From positions 54,930 through 118,929 of the forward strand of contig CAKOIF010000002.1 in the NCBI GenBank assembly GCA_934086485.1: DNA of 64,000 nucleotides. Direction: 5' to 3'. The translations under genes and the position numbers were made by a program. The notes under the pieces are model-generated. The model saw only the letters and a list, made by a program, of their open reading frames with translations. It made no database searches and was not told the DNA's origin. Within the stretch, counting starts at the first letter, position 1. Each line of letters opens with the position of its first letter. This document shows, piece by piece, positions 8,896 to 17,671 of the stretch. This DNA is from an uncultured Bacilli bacterium (lineage in GTDB: Bacteria > Bacillota_I > Bacilli_A > RF39 > UBA660).

Positions 8896-9980
8896 TGTTT
8901 GTGCATAACTTTAAATATAGTTTAAAAATATTATTTAAAAATAAAGGATTACTTTTCTGGACATTTATATTTCCCATATTATTAGGAACGCTTTTTAATT
9001 TAGCATTTTCAAATATAGAAAAAACTGAAACCTTTTCAAATATTAATGTTGCAATTACTCAAAATAATAATAGTTATATTAAAAGTACATTTGATGCTTT
9101 AGAAAAAGAAAATGTTGTTAATATTAAAAGTGGTGATTTAGAAAATTCTAAAAAGCTACTTGAAAATAAAAAAGTTATAGGCTACATTGATAACAATACT
9201 TTATATATTAACTCTAATGGAGAAGAGGAAACAATATTAAAAAGTATTATGGATGAAATTCTAATAAATAAAGACATTTATGAAGAATATTTAAATAATA
9301 ATAAGTTTCCTAACAATTTTCTAACAAATTATAAAATAACAAATGTTACTAGAAAAAATATTAGTTATACAATGATTGAGTATTACACACTTATTGCTAT
9401 GGCAGCCTTTTATGGTGCCGCAATTGCTCTTACAATGATTAATTATTTACTACCTAATATTTCTACTTCGGGAAAAAGAATTAATATAAGCCCTGCCAAA
9501 AGAGGTACTTTATTATTAAGTAGTTTTTGTGCAAGTATTGTTGTTCAATTAATTGGAATGTTTATATTATTTTTATATACAATTTTTGTTTTAAAAGTTG
9601 ATTATGGAGATAACTTAATATACGTTTTTATGTTAACATTTTTTGGAATACTTGCAAGTCTATCACTGGGTACATTTCTTGCAAGCACTATTAAAACAAA
9701 CAGTAATAATAAATTTGGTATTTTAATTGCTATTACTATGACACTTTCATTTTTTTCAGGAATGACAGGAATAACTATGAAATATGTAACAGATAAAAAT
9801 ATGCCAATAATTAATTATTTAAATCCCTGTAATATGATTGTTGATGGTCTTTATTCTTTATACTATTATGGAGTTAATAATCGCTATTATTTTAATATAT
9901 TAAGTCTTATTATTTTTACAATAATAATGTTACTTATATCTTCGAGTTCCTTAAGGAGGCAAAAGTATGACAGTATTTAA
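8895..9980 (+). CDS. ABC-2 type permease (first subunit)
   Basis: This 361-residue protein has one N-terminal transmembrane helix (about 17-38), a large extracytoplasmic loop (about 40-155) and five C-terminal helices, the standard ABC2_membrane_3 layout. Its ATG overlaps the ATPase stop by one base, and its end overlaps the next permease by 14 bases. With the second permease it probably forms a heterodimeric export channel driven by the upstream ATPase. Confidence 0.88.
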   Translation: MFVHNFKYSLKILFKNKGLLFWTFIFPILLGTLFNLAFSNIEKTETFSNINVAITQNNNSYIKSTFDALEKENVVNIKSGDLENSKKLLENKKVIGYIDNNTLYINSNGEEETILKSIMDEILINKDIYEEYLNNNKFPNNFLTNYKITNVTRKNISYTMIEYYTLIAMAAFYGAAIALTMINYLLPNISTSGKRINISPAKRGTLLLSSFCASIVVQLIGMFILFLYTIFVLKVDYGDNLIYVFMLTFFGILASLSLGTFLASTIKTNSNNKFGILIAITMTLSFFSGMTGITMKYVTDKNMPIINYLNPCNMIVDGLYSLYYYGVNNRYYFNILSLIIFTIIMLLISSSSLRRQKYDSI

Positions 9981-11103
9981 AACTTACTGGAAAATTGTTA
10001 AGAAAAATATTGGAATTATTATTTTATACACAGTAATGTTACTTGTATTTGGAACAATGAATTTAAAGACAAATAAAAATAGTTTCGAATTTGTAAGTTC
10101 AAAACCAGATATTATAATAGTTAATAATTCAAGTGGTATAATAACTGATAATTTAATATCATATTTAAAAACGAATGCTAATGTAAAAAATATTACTGAT
10201 GAAACTGATATAGATGATGCTATCTTTTTTAGAGATGCAAATTATGTAATTTATATTCCCAAAGACTTTGAAAGCAAACTAGAAAGTGGAAAAGAAGTTA
10301 ACATTGATATAAAAACAAATAATTCCTATGATTCATATATTGCAAGTGAACTATTAAATAAATATTTAGATGTTTTTTCAAAATATATGAATTTATATAA
10401 TGATAAAGTAGTAGCTATTAAAAAATTAGATAATACTTTAAATAAAAAAGCGAGCGTTGTAATTGAAAATAAAACAAATTTAAATAGTAAGACTTCCTTA
10501 TTTTATAATTTTTCAAGTTATTCAATAATGGCTATTGTAATTTATATAATTTGTTTAGTTTTATCTAGTTTTAATGATGAAAAAATCAGTAAAAGAACAA
10601 ATGTAAGTGGTATGAATTATAAAACATTTAATAATTATTTATATATATCTTCATTCACATTTACTTTTATAATTTTTATAGTTTATTTAATACTTAGTTT
10701 TCTAATATTAAAAAATAGTATTTTAAATATTAATGGATTTTTATATAGTTTAAATATGTTTATATTTTTTATAGTATCTTTTACAATGGCAATCTTGATA
10801 TCAAATTTAGTAAAAAGTAAAGGTGCAATAAGTGGTGTAGTAAATGTAATATCACTTGGTTCAGCATTCTTATGTGGTGCATTTATACCTGTAAAATATA
10901 TGCCTTCATTTGCTTTAAAAATTGCCCACATTTTTCCAACATTTTATTTTATAGATAATAATGAATATATTGCATCATTACAAAATTTTGATAAAGCATC
11001 ATATGAGTTTGTATTAAAAAACTTTATTATAATGATTATATTTATTATATTTTTCCTAATTTTAAATACTTTGGTAACAAGATTTAAAAGGAAAGTCAAT
11101 TAA
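9967..11103 (+). CDS. ABC-2 type permease (second subunit)
   Basis: This 378-residue protein has the same topology as its neighbour: an N-terminal helix (about 12-30), an outside loop of about 150 residues and five or six C-terminal helices. AAGGAGG lies 7 bases before the ATG, inside the end of the preceding permease gene. It is the last gene of the TetR-ABC operon and is followed by a strong terminator. The pair resembles linearmycin-type three-gene exporters in layout; the substrate is unknown. Confidence 0.88.
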   Translation: MTVFKTYWKIVKKNIGIIILYTVMLLVFGTMNLKTNKNSFEFVSSKPDIIIVNNSSGIITDNLISYLKTNANVKNITDETDIDDAIFFRDANYVIYIPKDFESKLESGKEVNIDIKTNNSYDSYIASELLNKYLDVFSKYMNLYNDKVVAIKKLDNTLNKKASVVIENKTNLNSKTSLFYNFSSYSIMAIVIYIICLVLSSFNDEKISKRTNVSGMNYKTFNNYLYISSFTFTFIIFIVYLILSFLILKNSILNINGFLYSLNMFIFFIVSFTMAILISNLVKSKGAISGVVNVISLGSAFLCGAFIPVKYMPSFALKIAHIFPTFYFIDNNEYIASLQNFDKASYEFVLKNFIIMIIFIIFFLILNTLVTRFKRKVN

Positions 11104-11139
11104 AAAGGATATAGAGGGTTATCTATATCCTTTGTTTTT
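11104..11139 (+). terminator. Rho-independent terminator of exporter operon
   Basis: A perfect 12-bp stem (11104-11115 with 11122-11133) closes a 6-base loop and is followed by GTTTTT. Confidence 0.88.
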
Positions 11140-11169
11140 GAGTTTGTGAGATTTTATTATTTTAATTAC

Positions 11170-11409
11170 TTACGCAAAGATTTTTATATAATTTTTAATT
11201 TCTCTATCGGTTAAAATTTTTCCATTACTTATTATTTTTTCATTAATCATAAGTATCGGTTTATTTTTATCTTTATATTTAGATAATGTTTCTTTATCAT
11301 CGATAACATTAATTTCTACATTAATATCTTCGTTTTTAGTAACCTTATTTAAATTTTTTAATAGTTTCATACGATTACTAGAATTTTCACCGATAATGTT
11401 TATTTTCAC
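11170..11409 (-). CDS. Small thioredoxin-fold protein lacking the CxxC motif
   Basis: This 79-residue protein matches the small thioredoxin-like (redox-active disulfide type) pattern in outline: strand MKINIIG, helix, central EINVI strand, then KPILMINEKIISNG and an end helix. The position where the family has CxxC reads SSNR (GENSSNRMKLL), and there is no cysteine in the protein, so dithiol chemistry is impossible. It starts at GTG with a strong AAAGGAGGTGG site. A TTTAAG direct-repeat promoter box at 11481-11497 precedes it, shared with htrA and the two-component operon, so it is probably in the same envelope-stress regulon. Confidence 0.7.
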   Translation of the reverse strand: MKINIIGENSSNRMKLLKNLNKVTKNEDINVEINVIDDKETLSKYKDKNKPILMINEKIISNGKILTDREIKNYIKIFA

Positions 11410-11464
11410 TTAACCACCTCCTTTAATGGATTTGAAAAATACTTTATTTCTTTTTCACAATTTA

Positions 11465-11497
11465 ATAATATAATATTTGCCTTAAATGAAACTTAAA
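11465..11497 (-). promoter_or_regulatory. TTTAAG direct-repeat box and -10, small thioredoxin-like gene
   Basis: Read on the minus strand: TTTAAG-N5-TTTAAG (11497-11481), 10 bases, then TATTAT (11470-11465). The box overlaps the htrA stop codon. Layout and spacing are identical to the htrA and response-regulator promoters. Confidence 0.65.
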
Positions 11498-12581
11498 TAT
11501 TTGAATTTTTTTTAGAAAGTTTAATTTTTGTACTTTCAACTTTACCATCACGTATATAAGTTATTGTAATTTCATCGTTTATGTTATATTTATATAGTTC
11601 ATATCTAAAATATGCTGTGCTTTTTGTTTCACTATCATTAATTTTAGTTATAACATCACCTTTTTTTAATTTGTTATAGGCGGGTGAATTTTTCTCTACA
11701 TCAAGGACTAATATTCCTTCCTCAATATCAAGTGATTTTACATAGCTATAATATCTAAAGTCATTTTTTGCATCACTAACATTTGCAATTGAAACACCTA
11801 TATATGGATATTCTTTTTCATTACCACTAATTATTTCATCGGCTTTTTCTATAGCAGTGTCTATCGGAATAGCAAAACCAATACCCTCGATGCCAGAACC
11901 AGAAAGTTTAGCATTAACTACACCAATAACCTGTCCGTTAGCATTACAAAGTGGGCCTCCACTGTTACCTGAATTAACAGCCGCATCTGTTTGAATTACC
12001 TTTAATAAAATATTTGAGTTATTACTTGTTATTTCCACAAGCCTTTCTTTACCAGAAATTATACCTCTTGTAACAGTAAATGAATATGCACTATCAAGTG
12101 GTGAACCTAAAGCAAATACTGTATCTCCCGCTTTGATGTTATTACTATCACTTATTTCAACAGACTCTAATCCATCAATTGTTTTTACCTTTAAAACTGC
12201 AATATCAGTATATTCATCGCTACCCACTAATGTAGCATCTAATGTAGTTTCATCAGAATACGTTACTTTAAATGTAGTTCCACCATCAACTACGTGATGA
12301 TTTGTTACAATATAAGTATCATTACCATCAATTTTATAAATAAAACCACTTCCTGTAGCGGATAATTTACCCATACTATAATTACTAATTAAAGCAACTT
12401 TATTATATACTTTGTCAACTGACTCACTAAGACCAGTATCTGTAATAGTAACATTCTTTTCCTCTTTTACAATAGTTTTTGAAAATATACTTGGAAAATT
12501 ATAAATAACTGCTAAAGATAATACAATACCTATAAAAAATGTACTAATCGAATAAAGAATAGTCTTTCTATTATCTTTCAT
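11493..12581 (-). CDS. htrA: HtrA/DegP-family serine protease with PDZ domain
   Basis: This is a membrane-anchored quality-control protease for misfolded envelope proteins. It has a membrane anchor (about 9-30), a trypsin-like domain (about 52-235) with the triad His96 (TNHHVV), Asp126 (YTDIAVL) and Ser207 (GNSGGP), and one C-terminal PDZ domain (about 250-350). At 362 residues it has the usual Gram-positive size. AAGGAGG precedes the ATG. It lies directly downstream of a response regulator/kinase pair and has its own TTTAAG direct-repeat promoter box, which resembles CiaRH control of htrA in streptococci. Confidence 0.95.
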   Translation of the reverse strand: MKDNRKTILYSISTFFIGIVLSLAVIYNFPSIFSKTIVKEEKNVTITDTGLSESVDKVYNKVALISNYSMGKLSATGSGFIYKIDGNDTYIVTNHHVVDGGTTFKVTYSDETTLDATLVGSDEYTDIAVLKVKTIDGLESVEISDSNNIKAGDTVFALGSPLDSAYSFTVTRGIISGKERLVEITSNNSNILLKVIQTDAAVNSGNSGGPLCNANGQVIGVVNAKLSGSGIEGIGFAIPIDTAIEKADEIISGNEKEYPYIGVSIANVSDAKNDFRYYSYVKSLDIEEGILVLDVEKNSPAYNKLKKGDVITKINDSETKSTAYFRYELYKYNINDEITITYIRDGKVESTKIKLSKKNSNI

Positions 12582-12601
12582 CTTTCCTCCTTACAAATTA
12601 A

Positions 12602-12634
12602 ATATAATGCTTTATTCTTAAATAAACCTTAAAA
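12602..12634 (-). promoter_or_regulatory. TTTAAG direct-repeat box and -10, htrA promoter
   Basis: Read on the minus strand: TTTAAG-N5-TTTAAG (12634-12618), 10 bases, then TATATT (12607-12602). This is the expected position for activation by an OmpR-type regulator overlapping -35. Confidence 0.7.
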
Positions 12635-12659
12635 AAAATTACTTTTTTTTAAAAAGTAA
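12632..12659 (-). terminator. Terminator after histidine kinase
   Basis: TTACTTT and AAAGTAA arms (12659-12653 with 12646-12640) are followed on the minus strand by a run of eight T. The stem starts in the last codons of the kinase gene and abuts the htrA promoter box. Confidence 0.6.
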
Positions 12660-13821
12660 CTTTAAATGTAGTAATTCCTTTTTTGGAACTTGCACTTATT
12701 TTAGCATTATGTTTTTCAACTATATCTTTTGCAATAGCAAGACCAAGTCCATATCTATTTTCATTTCTATTTCTTGATTCATCAATTTTATAAAATCTTT
12801 CAAATATTTTTTGCTCATCTTCTTTTTTAATTTCATCACCATAGTTTTTTACCTCAAGGATTATATCTTTATTAGCTTTATATAAATTAACAGTAACATT
12901 ACCATTTTCATTTGTATGTTTAATACTATTATCAATTAGAATTCCAAGAAGTTGTCTAATTAAATCACTATTACAAGTATATTTTATGTTCTTTTTAATA
13001 TTATATTTTAATTTAATCTTTTTTTCATAAAATAAACTTTCATATGTTAAGATTTCATTTTCAGTAAGTTTTGATAAGTTTTCCTCTTTCATAAGAATTT
13101 TTTTATTTGCCTCAATTTTTGCTAAATCTAATAGTTCTATAACAAGTTTATTCATTTTTTCGGTTTCCTCTTTTATATTGTGAATCCATTTTTCATTTTT
13201 ATCATTATAATATGCTTCAACACTTGCATTAATCACTGTAAGAGGTGTTTTAAGTTCATGTGAGGCATCCGCTATAAATCTTTTTTGTTTATCAAAACTT
13301 TCACTTACTGGTTCAGTTATCCAACTTGTTAAGATAAATGATGTTAAAATTACGCATGACTCTAAAAATACAAATATTATACTTGTTGTTATAAGTGTTT
13401 TTGTAAGAGTATTTTTAACTTCAGAGTTATCCATTAAAATAAGTGAATTATTGTCAGTAAAGGCGTATGAATATTTTGCATTATAAAGGTTTCCAATATA
13501 ATATTTTGAGTGGTGATATTTAATTATTTTATTAGCTATGTTTTTAATTTTTACAATATCAATTACATCATCGTAAGTATGGGAAACAGTTTCTTTATAC
13601 ATACCATTTTCATCAAGGATTATATTATATACGGTAAAGTCCATAAAAATATTATTACTATTAGCATTATCTGATAATTCAATCATTTTATCTAATACAT
13701 TTTTAACATTTTCTTTTTTTTCTGAGTATGCTCTAGCGTTAGATATCAAAAATACTGCTAAAACAAAAATTGTTAGAATGGTTGATATTGTAAAGAAAAC
13801 TTTAGATTTTAATCTTTTCAT
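12649..13821 (-). CDS. Sensor histidine kinase
   Basis: This 390-residue membrane kinase has transmembrane helices at about 8-27 and 141-166, flanking an extracytoplasmic sensor region of about 110 residues. There is no obvious HAMP; the DHp domain follows closely with phospho-acceptor His188 in DASHELKTPLT. The ATPase domain shows the N-box DNSIKHT and the G-box YGLGLAIAK. It overlaps the response-regulator gene by 20 bases, so the two are cotranscribed and coupled. The next gene is htrA, so the signal is probably envelope stress, as in CiaH or CssS systems (inference). Confidence 0.93.
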   Translation of the reverse strand: MKRLKSKVFFTISTILTIFVLAVFLISNARAYSEKKENVKNVLDKMIELSDNANSNNIFMDFTVYNIILDENGMYKETVSHTYDDVIDIVKIKNIANKIIKYHHSKYYIGNLYNAKYSYAFTDNNSLILMDNSEVKNTLTKTLITTSIIFVFLESCVILTSFILTSWITEPVSESFDKQKRFIADASHELKTPLTVINASVEAYYNDKNEKWIHNIKEETEKMNKLVIELLDLAKIEANKKILMKEENLSKLTENEILTYESLFYEKKIKLKYNIKKNIKYTCNSDLIRQLLGILIDNSIKHTNENGNVTVNLYKANKDIILEVKNYGDEIKKEDEQKIFERFYKIDESRNRNENRYGLGLAIAKDIVEKHNAKISASSKKGITTFKVTF

Positions 13822-14494
13822 TTTGATACTCCAATTTATAACCTATATTTCGAATTACTTTAATTTTAACTTTCGAATTTATATTTTTTAATTTCTTTCT
13901 TATAAATGACATATATGCTTCGAGTGTATTTATTTCTGAATCACTATCATAACCCCATACTTTACTAAATAATTGTTCTTTTGAAATAATACTTTCATGG
14001 GAATTTAATAAGATTAGTAAAATATTATATTCTTTACCAATTATATTAATTGTTTCTTTTGTATTTGTATTTTCCAAAATTAATTTATGAGTATCAAGGG
14101 ATAAATCACCATAGGTGGCTAATTCATTCTTAATTTTACCATCACTTAGTTGAAGCTTTATTCTTGCAAAAAGTTCATCCATATGAAATGGTTTTGTTAA
14201 GTAGTCATTTGCTCCTTCATTAAAACCTTCCATTTTATCATCAATATTTGCTTTAGCAGTAAGCATTATAACTTTTGAACTTATATTTTCTTTTCGAATA
14301 CTTTTTAATATTTCAAAACCATTTTTACCTGGAAGCATTACATCAAGAAGTATAAGATCATAAATGCCACTTAAGGCTTCATCTTCGCCCTCTGTTCCAT
14401 TTGTACATATTTTAACAATATAATTTTCTTTTTTAAGCATTGATTTGATTGCATCTGCTAAATTAAATTCATCCTCAATTATTAATATATTCAT
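13802..14494 (-). CDS. OmpR-family response regulator
   Basis: The receiver domain (1-115) carries acidic residues Glu7/Asp8, phospho-acceptor Asp51 (LLDVMLPG) and the later TAKAN and TKPF motifs. The C-terminal winged helix (about 130-225) ends in KIKVIRNIGYKLEY, the usual RGxGYxL wing region. At 230 residues it is standard OmpR/PhoB size. It heads the operon with the sensor kinase and has a TTTAAG direct-repeat box in front of its own promoter, suggesting positive autoregulation. Confidence 0.95.
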   Translation of the reverse strand: MNILIIEDEFNLADAIKSMLKKENYIVKICTNGTEGEDEALSGIYDLILLDVMLPGKNGFEILKSIRKENISSKVIMLTAKANIDDKMEGFNEGANDYLTKPFHMDELFARIKLQLSDGKIKNELATYGDLSLDTHKLILENTNTKETINIIGKEYNILLILLNSHESIISKEQLFSKVWGYDSDSEINTLEAYMSFIRKKLKNINSKVKIKVIRNIGYKLEYQNEKIKI

Positions 14495-14511
14495 CCTTCA
14501 CCACCTAATAA

Positions 14512-14544
14512 ATTATATATTTTTTATCTTAAATAAATCTTAAA
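14512..14544 (-). promoter_or_regulatory. TTTAAG direct-repeat box and -10, response-regulator promoter
   Basis: Read on the minus strand: TTTAAG-N5-TTTAAG (14544-14528), 10 bases, then TATAAT (14517-14512). It has the same geometry as the boxes at htrA and the 11.4-kb gene, and probably mediates autoregulation. Confidence 0.7.
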
Positions 14545-14564
14545 TATATAGTTATTATATCATG

Positions 14565-14591
14565 AAAAAACCATTTTTTATTTAAAATGGT
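14565..14591 (-). terminator. Terminator of glycolipid gene pair
   Basis: An 8-bp stem ACCATTTT/AAAATGGT (14591-14584 with 14577-14570) is followed by T residues on the minus strand. Confidence 0.75.
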
Positions 14592-15669
14592 CTAAAATAA
14601 ATTTTACTAAATCAATGGCACTATTTTCATTTATAATTTTCTTTTGATTTTGAATCATTTCTTTACAAATATTCTCATTATTCATTAAGTATTTTAAATT
14701 TTTAATAATTTCTTTATCATTATTACATTTGATACTCATTTTGTTATTTTCAAAAAATAAAGTATTGTATGTTTCTATACCTGGTATGGGATATATATGT
14801 AAAAGTGGTTTATGAATTGAGGCAATTTCAGTTGATGAAAGACCTCCAGGTTTAGATAAAACATAGTCTGATGAATATATAAAATCATTAATGTTTTTAG
14901 TAAAACCTATAACAATAAGATTATCATTTTTATATTCATTTAATTTATCATATAATTGTTTATTAGTTCCACATATTACTATAATTTTAATATTTTCACT
15001 TAATAAAGGATTAATTATATTATCAATTTCTCCGAAACCCATACTTCCAAGCATTACTAAGACTACTTTTTCATTATCTAAGATGTTATAATCCTTACGT
15101 ATTGATTTTGTATTTTTAATAAAATTACTTGATACAGGAATTCCAGTATTTAATAATTTAGTTTCACTAATACCTTTTTGTATAAAAGTATTTTCTAAAG
15201 TTTTTTGCATTATAAAATATTCTGGTTTTGCTTCTTCCATAAAAGGACAAGGTTCATAATCAGTAGCCACGAATAAAAATGGAATATGATTATATTTTTT
15301 ATCATTACTTATGGCAGTAAGGGTAAGTGAGGGAAATAAATGTGTTGTAATTACAAGAGTATAATTGTTTTTTTGAATGTATCCATAAAGTTTTTTCTTA
15401 AACATTTTATTAAATAAATATACTGGACTTTGAAGCTTACTTTTGCTAACAAATTCTCCAGCTTTATAAACGTTTTTAAATATTTTTCCATTATTACCTA
15501 AAGTTTTTAAATAAATATCCGAAGACATTTTTTTAGCATTCTTTCCAAAAATATCAAAAAAATCTATAAAATCGCATTCTATGTTATTTAACAATAGTTC
15601 CTCTTTTATGTAGTTTGCGCAAGAGTTGTGGCCTCCACCAGTAGAACAAGATAATATTAGTACTTTCAC
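14578..15669 (-). CDS. MGDG synthase/UgtP-type diacylglycerol glycosyltransferase
   Basis: Enzymes of this family transfer a hexose from a UDP-sugar to diacylglycerol, making membrane glycolipid and sometimes the lipoteichoic acid anchor. The N-terminal MGDG-synthase domain opens with LILSCSTGGGHNSCA. The C-terminal GT28 domain carries LGSMGFGEI, then SKPGGLSSTEIA and the NTLFFE loop, which form the donor site. It starts at GTG with AAAGGAGG upstream and directly follows the PlsC gene stop. The pair suggests one pathway from acyl transfer to glycolipid at the membrane. Sugar identity and processivity are not readable. Confidence 0.88.
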   Translation of the reverse strand: MKVLILSCSTGGGHNSCANYIKEELLLNNIECDFIDFFDIFGKNAKKMSSDIYLKTLGNNGKIFKNVYKAGEFVSKSKLQSPVYLFNKMFKKKLYGYIQKNNYTLVITTHLFPSLTLTAISNDKKYNHIPFLFVATDYEPCPFMEEAKPEYFIMQKTLENTFIQKGISETKLLNTGIPVSSNFIKNTKSIRKDYNILDNEKVVLVMLGSMGFGEIDNIINPLLSENIKIIVICGTNKQLYDKLNEYKNDNLIVIGFTKNINDFIYSSDYVLSKPGGLSSTEIASIHKPLLHIYPIPGIETYNTLFFENNKMSIKCNNDKEIIKNLKYLMNNENICKEMIQNQKKIINENSAIDLVKFILDHFK

Positions 15670-16404
15670 TTAATTTCCTCCTTTGCAAATTGCATCATAT
15701 GTTTTATTCCTTAAATCCTCGATTCTTTCTTTATATTCTAAAGATTCATCTGGATATATAGCAGGAAGTATAATTGCGTGTATACATTTTTTTCTTTTAT
15801 ATAATTTTTGAATACCCTCGGGATTTACAAAAACAAAACGAATAGGCTCAATGGGTTTATTTGCCTCAACAGCTATTTTAAATGCGCCATATTTAAAATC
15901 ACGAATGTTTTCATAGTATGGCCATAATGAGCCTTCAGGGTACATATGTAGTATGTTATTTTTTTCTAATGCTTCATTAATTTGTTTATAAAACATGTCT
16001 TTATGTTTTCTTTCTTTGGGTATTGGAATAGCACATAATAATTTTATTAAATGTCTAACAAATGGAATTTTGAAATTCTCCTGAATTGTTGGATAGTAAA
16101 CTCTATTTGGAAAATTAATAAGCCCAATAAATGTACAATCTAAATAATGGATATGATTTGATACAGATACGAAACCTGTGTTCTTTATTTTGTTTTCTTT
16201 ACCTTCGATTTCAAAACCTAAAAATATTTTATTAAAAAAGTATAATATTATTGCAATTGGTATTAAAATAATTGTACTAACAAAATTAAATATTATGTTT
16301 TTAGATATATATTCATAATTATCATCAATCTTGAATGGCATTAAACTCCAAGATTTACAAACGTGTTCATCACCTTTTAAGGCTTCATAATTTATATTTT
16401 TCAT
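15670..16404 (-). CDS. PlsC-type 1-acylglycerol-3-phosphate acyltransferase
   Basis: This 244-residue membrane acyltransferase has a hydrophobic segment at about 35-60, the catalytic motif NHIHYLD (NHx4D), motif III PEGS and the usual downstream IRFVFV/PEGI region. It would acylate the sn-2 position of lysophosphatidic acid. GGTGA precedes its ATG. Its stop codon directly adjoins the GTG of the glycosyltransferase, so the two are one operon. It is one of three PlsC-like genes in this window. Confidence 0.88.
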   Translation of the reverse strand: MKNINYEALKGDEHVCKSWSLMPFKIDDNYEYISKNIIFNFVSTIILIPIAIILYFFNKIFLGFEIEGKENKIKNTGFVSVSNHIHYLDCTFIGLINFPNRVYYPTIQENFKIPFVRHLIKLLCAIPIPKERKHKDMFYKQINEALEKNNILHMYPEGSLWPYYENIRDFKYGAFKIAVEANKPIEPIRFVFVNPEGIQKLYKRKKCIHAIILPAIYPDESLEYKERIEDLRNKTYDAICKGGN

Positions 16405-16503
16405 TTATTCACCAACTTATAAAAATTATATCAAAAAAGATATTTTTTATGAAGTATTTTAACCGTACATTTATTTAAAAGCGTTGATTATTTTTGCTTT
16501 ATT

Positions 16504-16531
16504 TAAAAAAATCATACTTTTTTAGGTATGA
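16504..16531 (-). terminator. Terminator of sigma/anti-sigma-like operon
   Basis: TCATAC/GTATGA arms (16531-16526 with 16517-16512) close an 8-base loop and run into eight T on the minus strand. Confidence 0.75.
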
Positions 16532-16545
16532 CTTTTAATATTATA

Positions 16546-17616
16546 TTAAATTATTGAACTAATAAGATCTATCAGTTCATCCTGCAAAATATTGTTAGTT
16601 TCTATATCAAAATAATAATTGTTATAGTGAAATTCTACGAAGAAAATATCTTCATAAGAATATATTTGTAATTTTTTATCTTTAATTATAGATATAACCG
16701 CATTTTCATTACTAAAGTAATAATCTCTTATTGGTCTATTTTTATCAGAAAATGCTACTTTGATATTTCTTGTTTCATTATCATTATAATAATTAAGAAT
16801 ATATGAATTTAAATTTGTATAATCATATTGCTTTTCATTTTTGGTGTAGATTACACTTTTTCTTACTTTGGTTAAATCAATTGGTAACTTTAGTTTATTA
16901 TAATCAAATTCATTTGGAAAAGCCATATTGTTACTTTCAACATCTTTAATATCTGCATCAAGTTTTGTTATTGAATAATTATTAAGTTTATTAATTTTAA
17001 TGTTTATTTCATAATCATTTAATTTTGCATAGTAGTTATAATTTTCATCACTTGTTATTACAATATATTTCTCATAAAGTGTTTCATCATTTTTTTTAGC
17101 CTTTATTTTTATTGAGGTATTTTCATTTACATCAAAGTATAGAGTATCATTTTTATATATTTTATAATTATTATCAAGTTTATTTACAATGCCTGTATTT
17201 TTGTCCCAACTATATATTTTCCCATTTTCCACTGATATATTTATATAATCTATGTTATTCATTTCAAATGTAATAGGGAATCCTGGTACATTTGACATTG
17301 CTTTATTATATCTTGCAAGAGGTAATTTTGTATTTGCATTTAACTGTTTCTTTTCTAATGAATTATCGTAAGCTAATGTGTAAGCATACATTTTAATACT
17401 TTCTTTTTGTGATTCATAAATAGTTTTATTACTATTATTATTTTTTATGTATAGACCAAATATTAGTATAATAATTATAAGTATTGATGCATAACTTATT
17501 TTTTTTAATATGTTTATATTTTTTTTATATTCATAATTATTTATTATTTGTTTTTTTAATAAATTCATATTAAATTTTTCATCAAAAACGGTTTTAAAAA
17601 CATTTTTATTTTTCAT
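16546..17616 (-). CDS. Membrane protein downstream of ECF sigma gene (putative anti-sigma or partner)
   Basis: This 356-residue protein has a short cytoplasmic N-terminus (about 1-38), one transmembrane helix (about 39-58) and a long extracytoplasmic domain. I chose the ATG at 17616 because AAAGG lies about 10 bases upstream; an ATG at 17625 is too close to it. I recognise no named domain. Position and topology fit a transmembrane partner of the sigma factor encoded just upstream, but no zinc anti-sigma motif (Hx3Cx2C) is visible. If the sigma frame is read past its internal stop it would overlap this gene by 11 bases, as coupled pairs do. Confidence 0.6.
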   Translation of the reverse strand: MKNKNVFKTVFDEKFNMNLLKKQIINNYEYKKNINILKKISYASILIIIILIFGLYIKNNNSNKTIYESQKESIKMYAYTLAYDNSLEKKQLNANTKLPLARYNKAMSNVPGFPITFEMNNIDYINISVENGKIYSWDKNTGIVNKLDNNYKIYKNDTLYFDVNENTSIKIKAKKNDETLYEKYIVITSDENYNYYAKLNDYEINIKINKLNNYSITKLDADIKDVESNNMAFPNEFDYNKLKLPIDLTKVRKSVIYTKNEKQYDYTNLNSYILNYYNDNETRNIKVAFSDKNRPIRDYYFSNENAVISIIKDKKLQIYSYEDIFFVEFHYNNYYFDIETNNILQDELIDLISSII

Positions 17617-17671
17617 TAATATCATTCCTTTCTTTCATTACTTCTTTTAGTTCATTTATTGTTCTATATAA

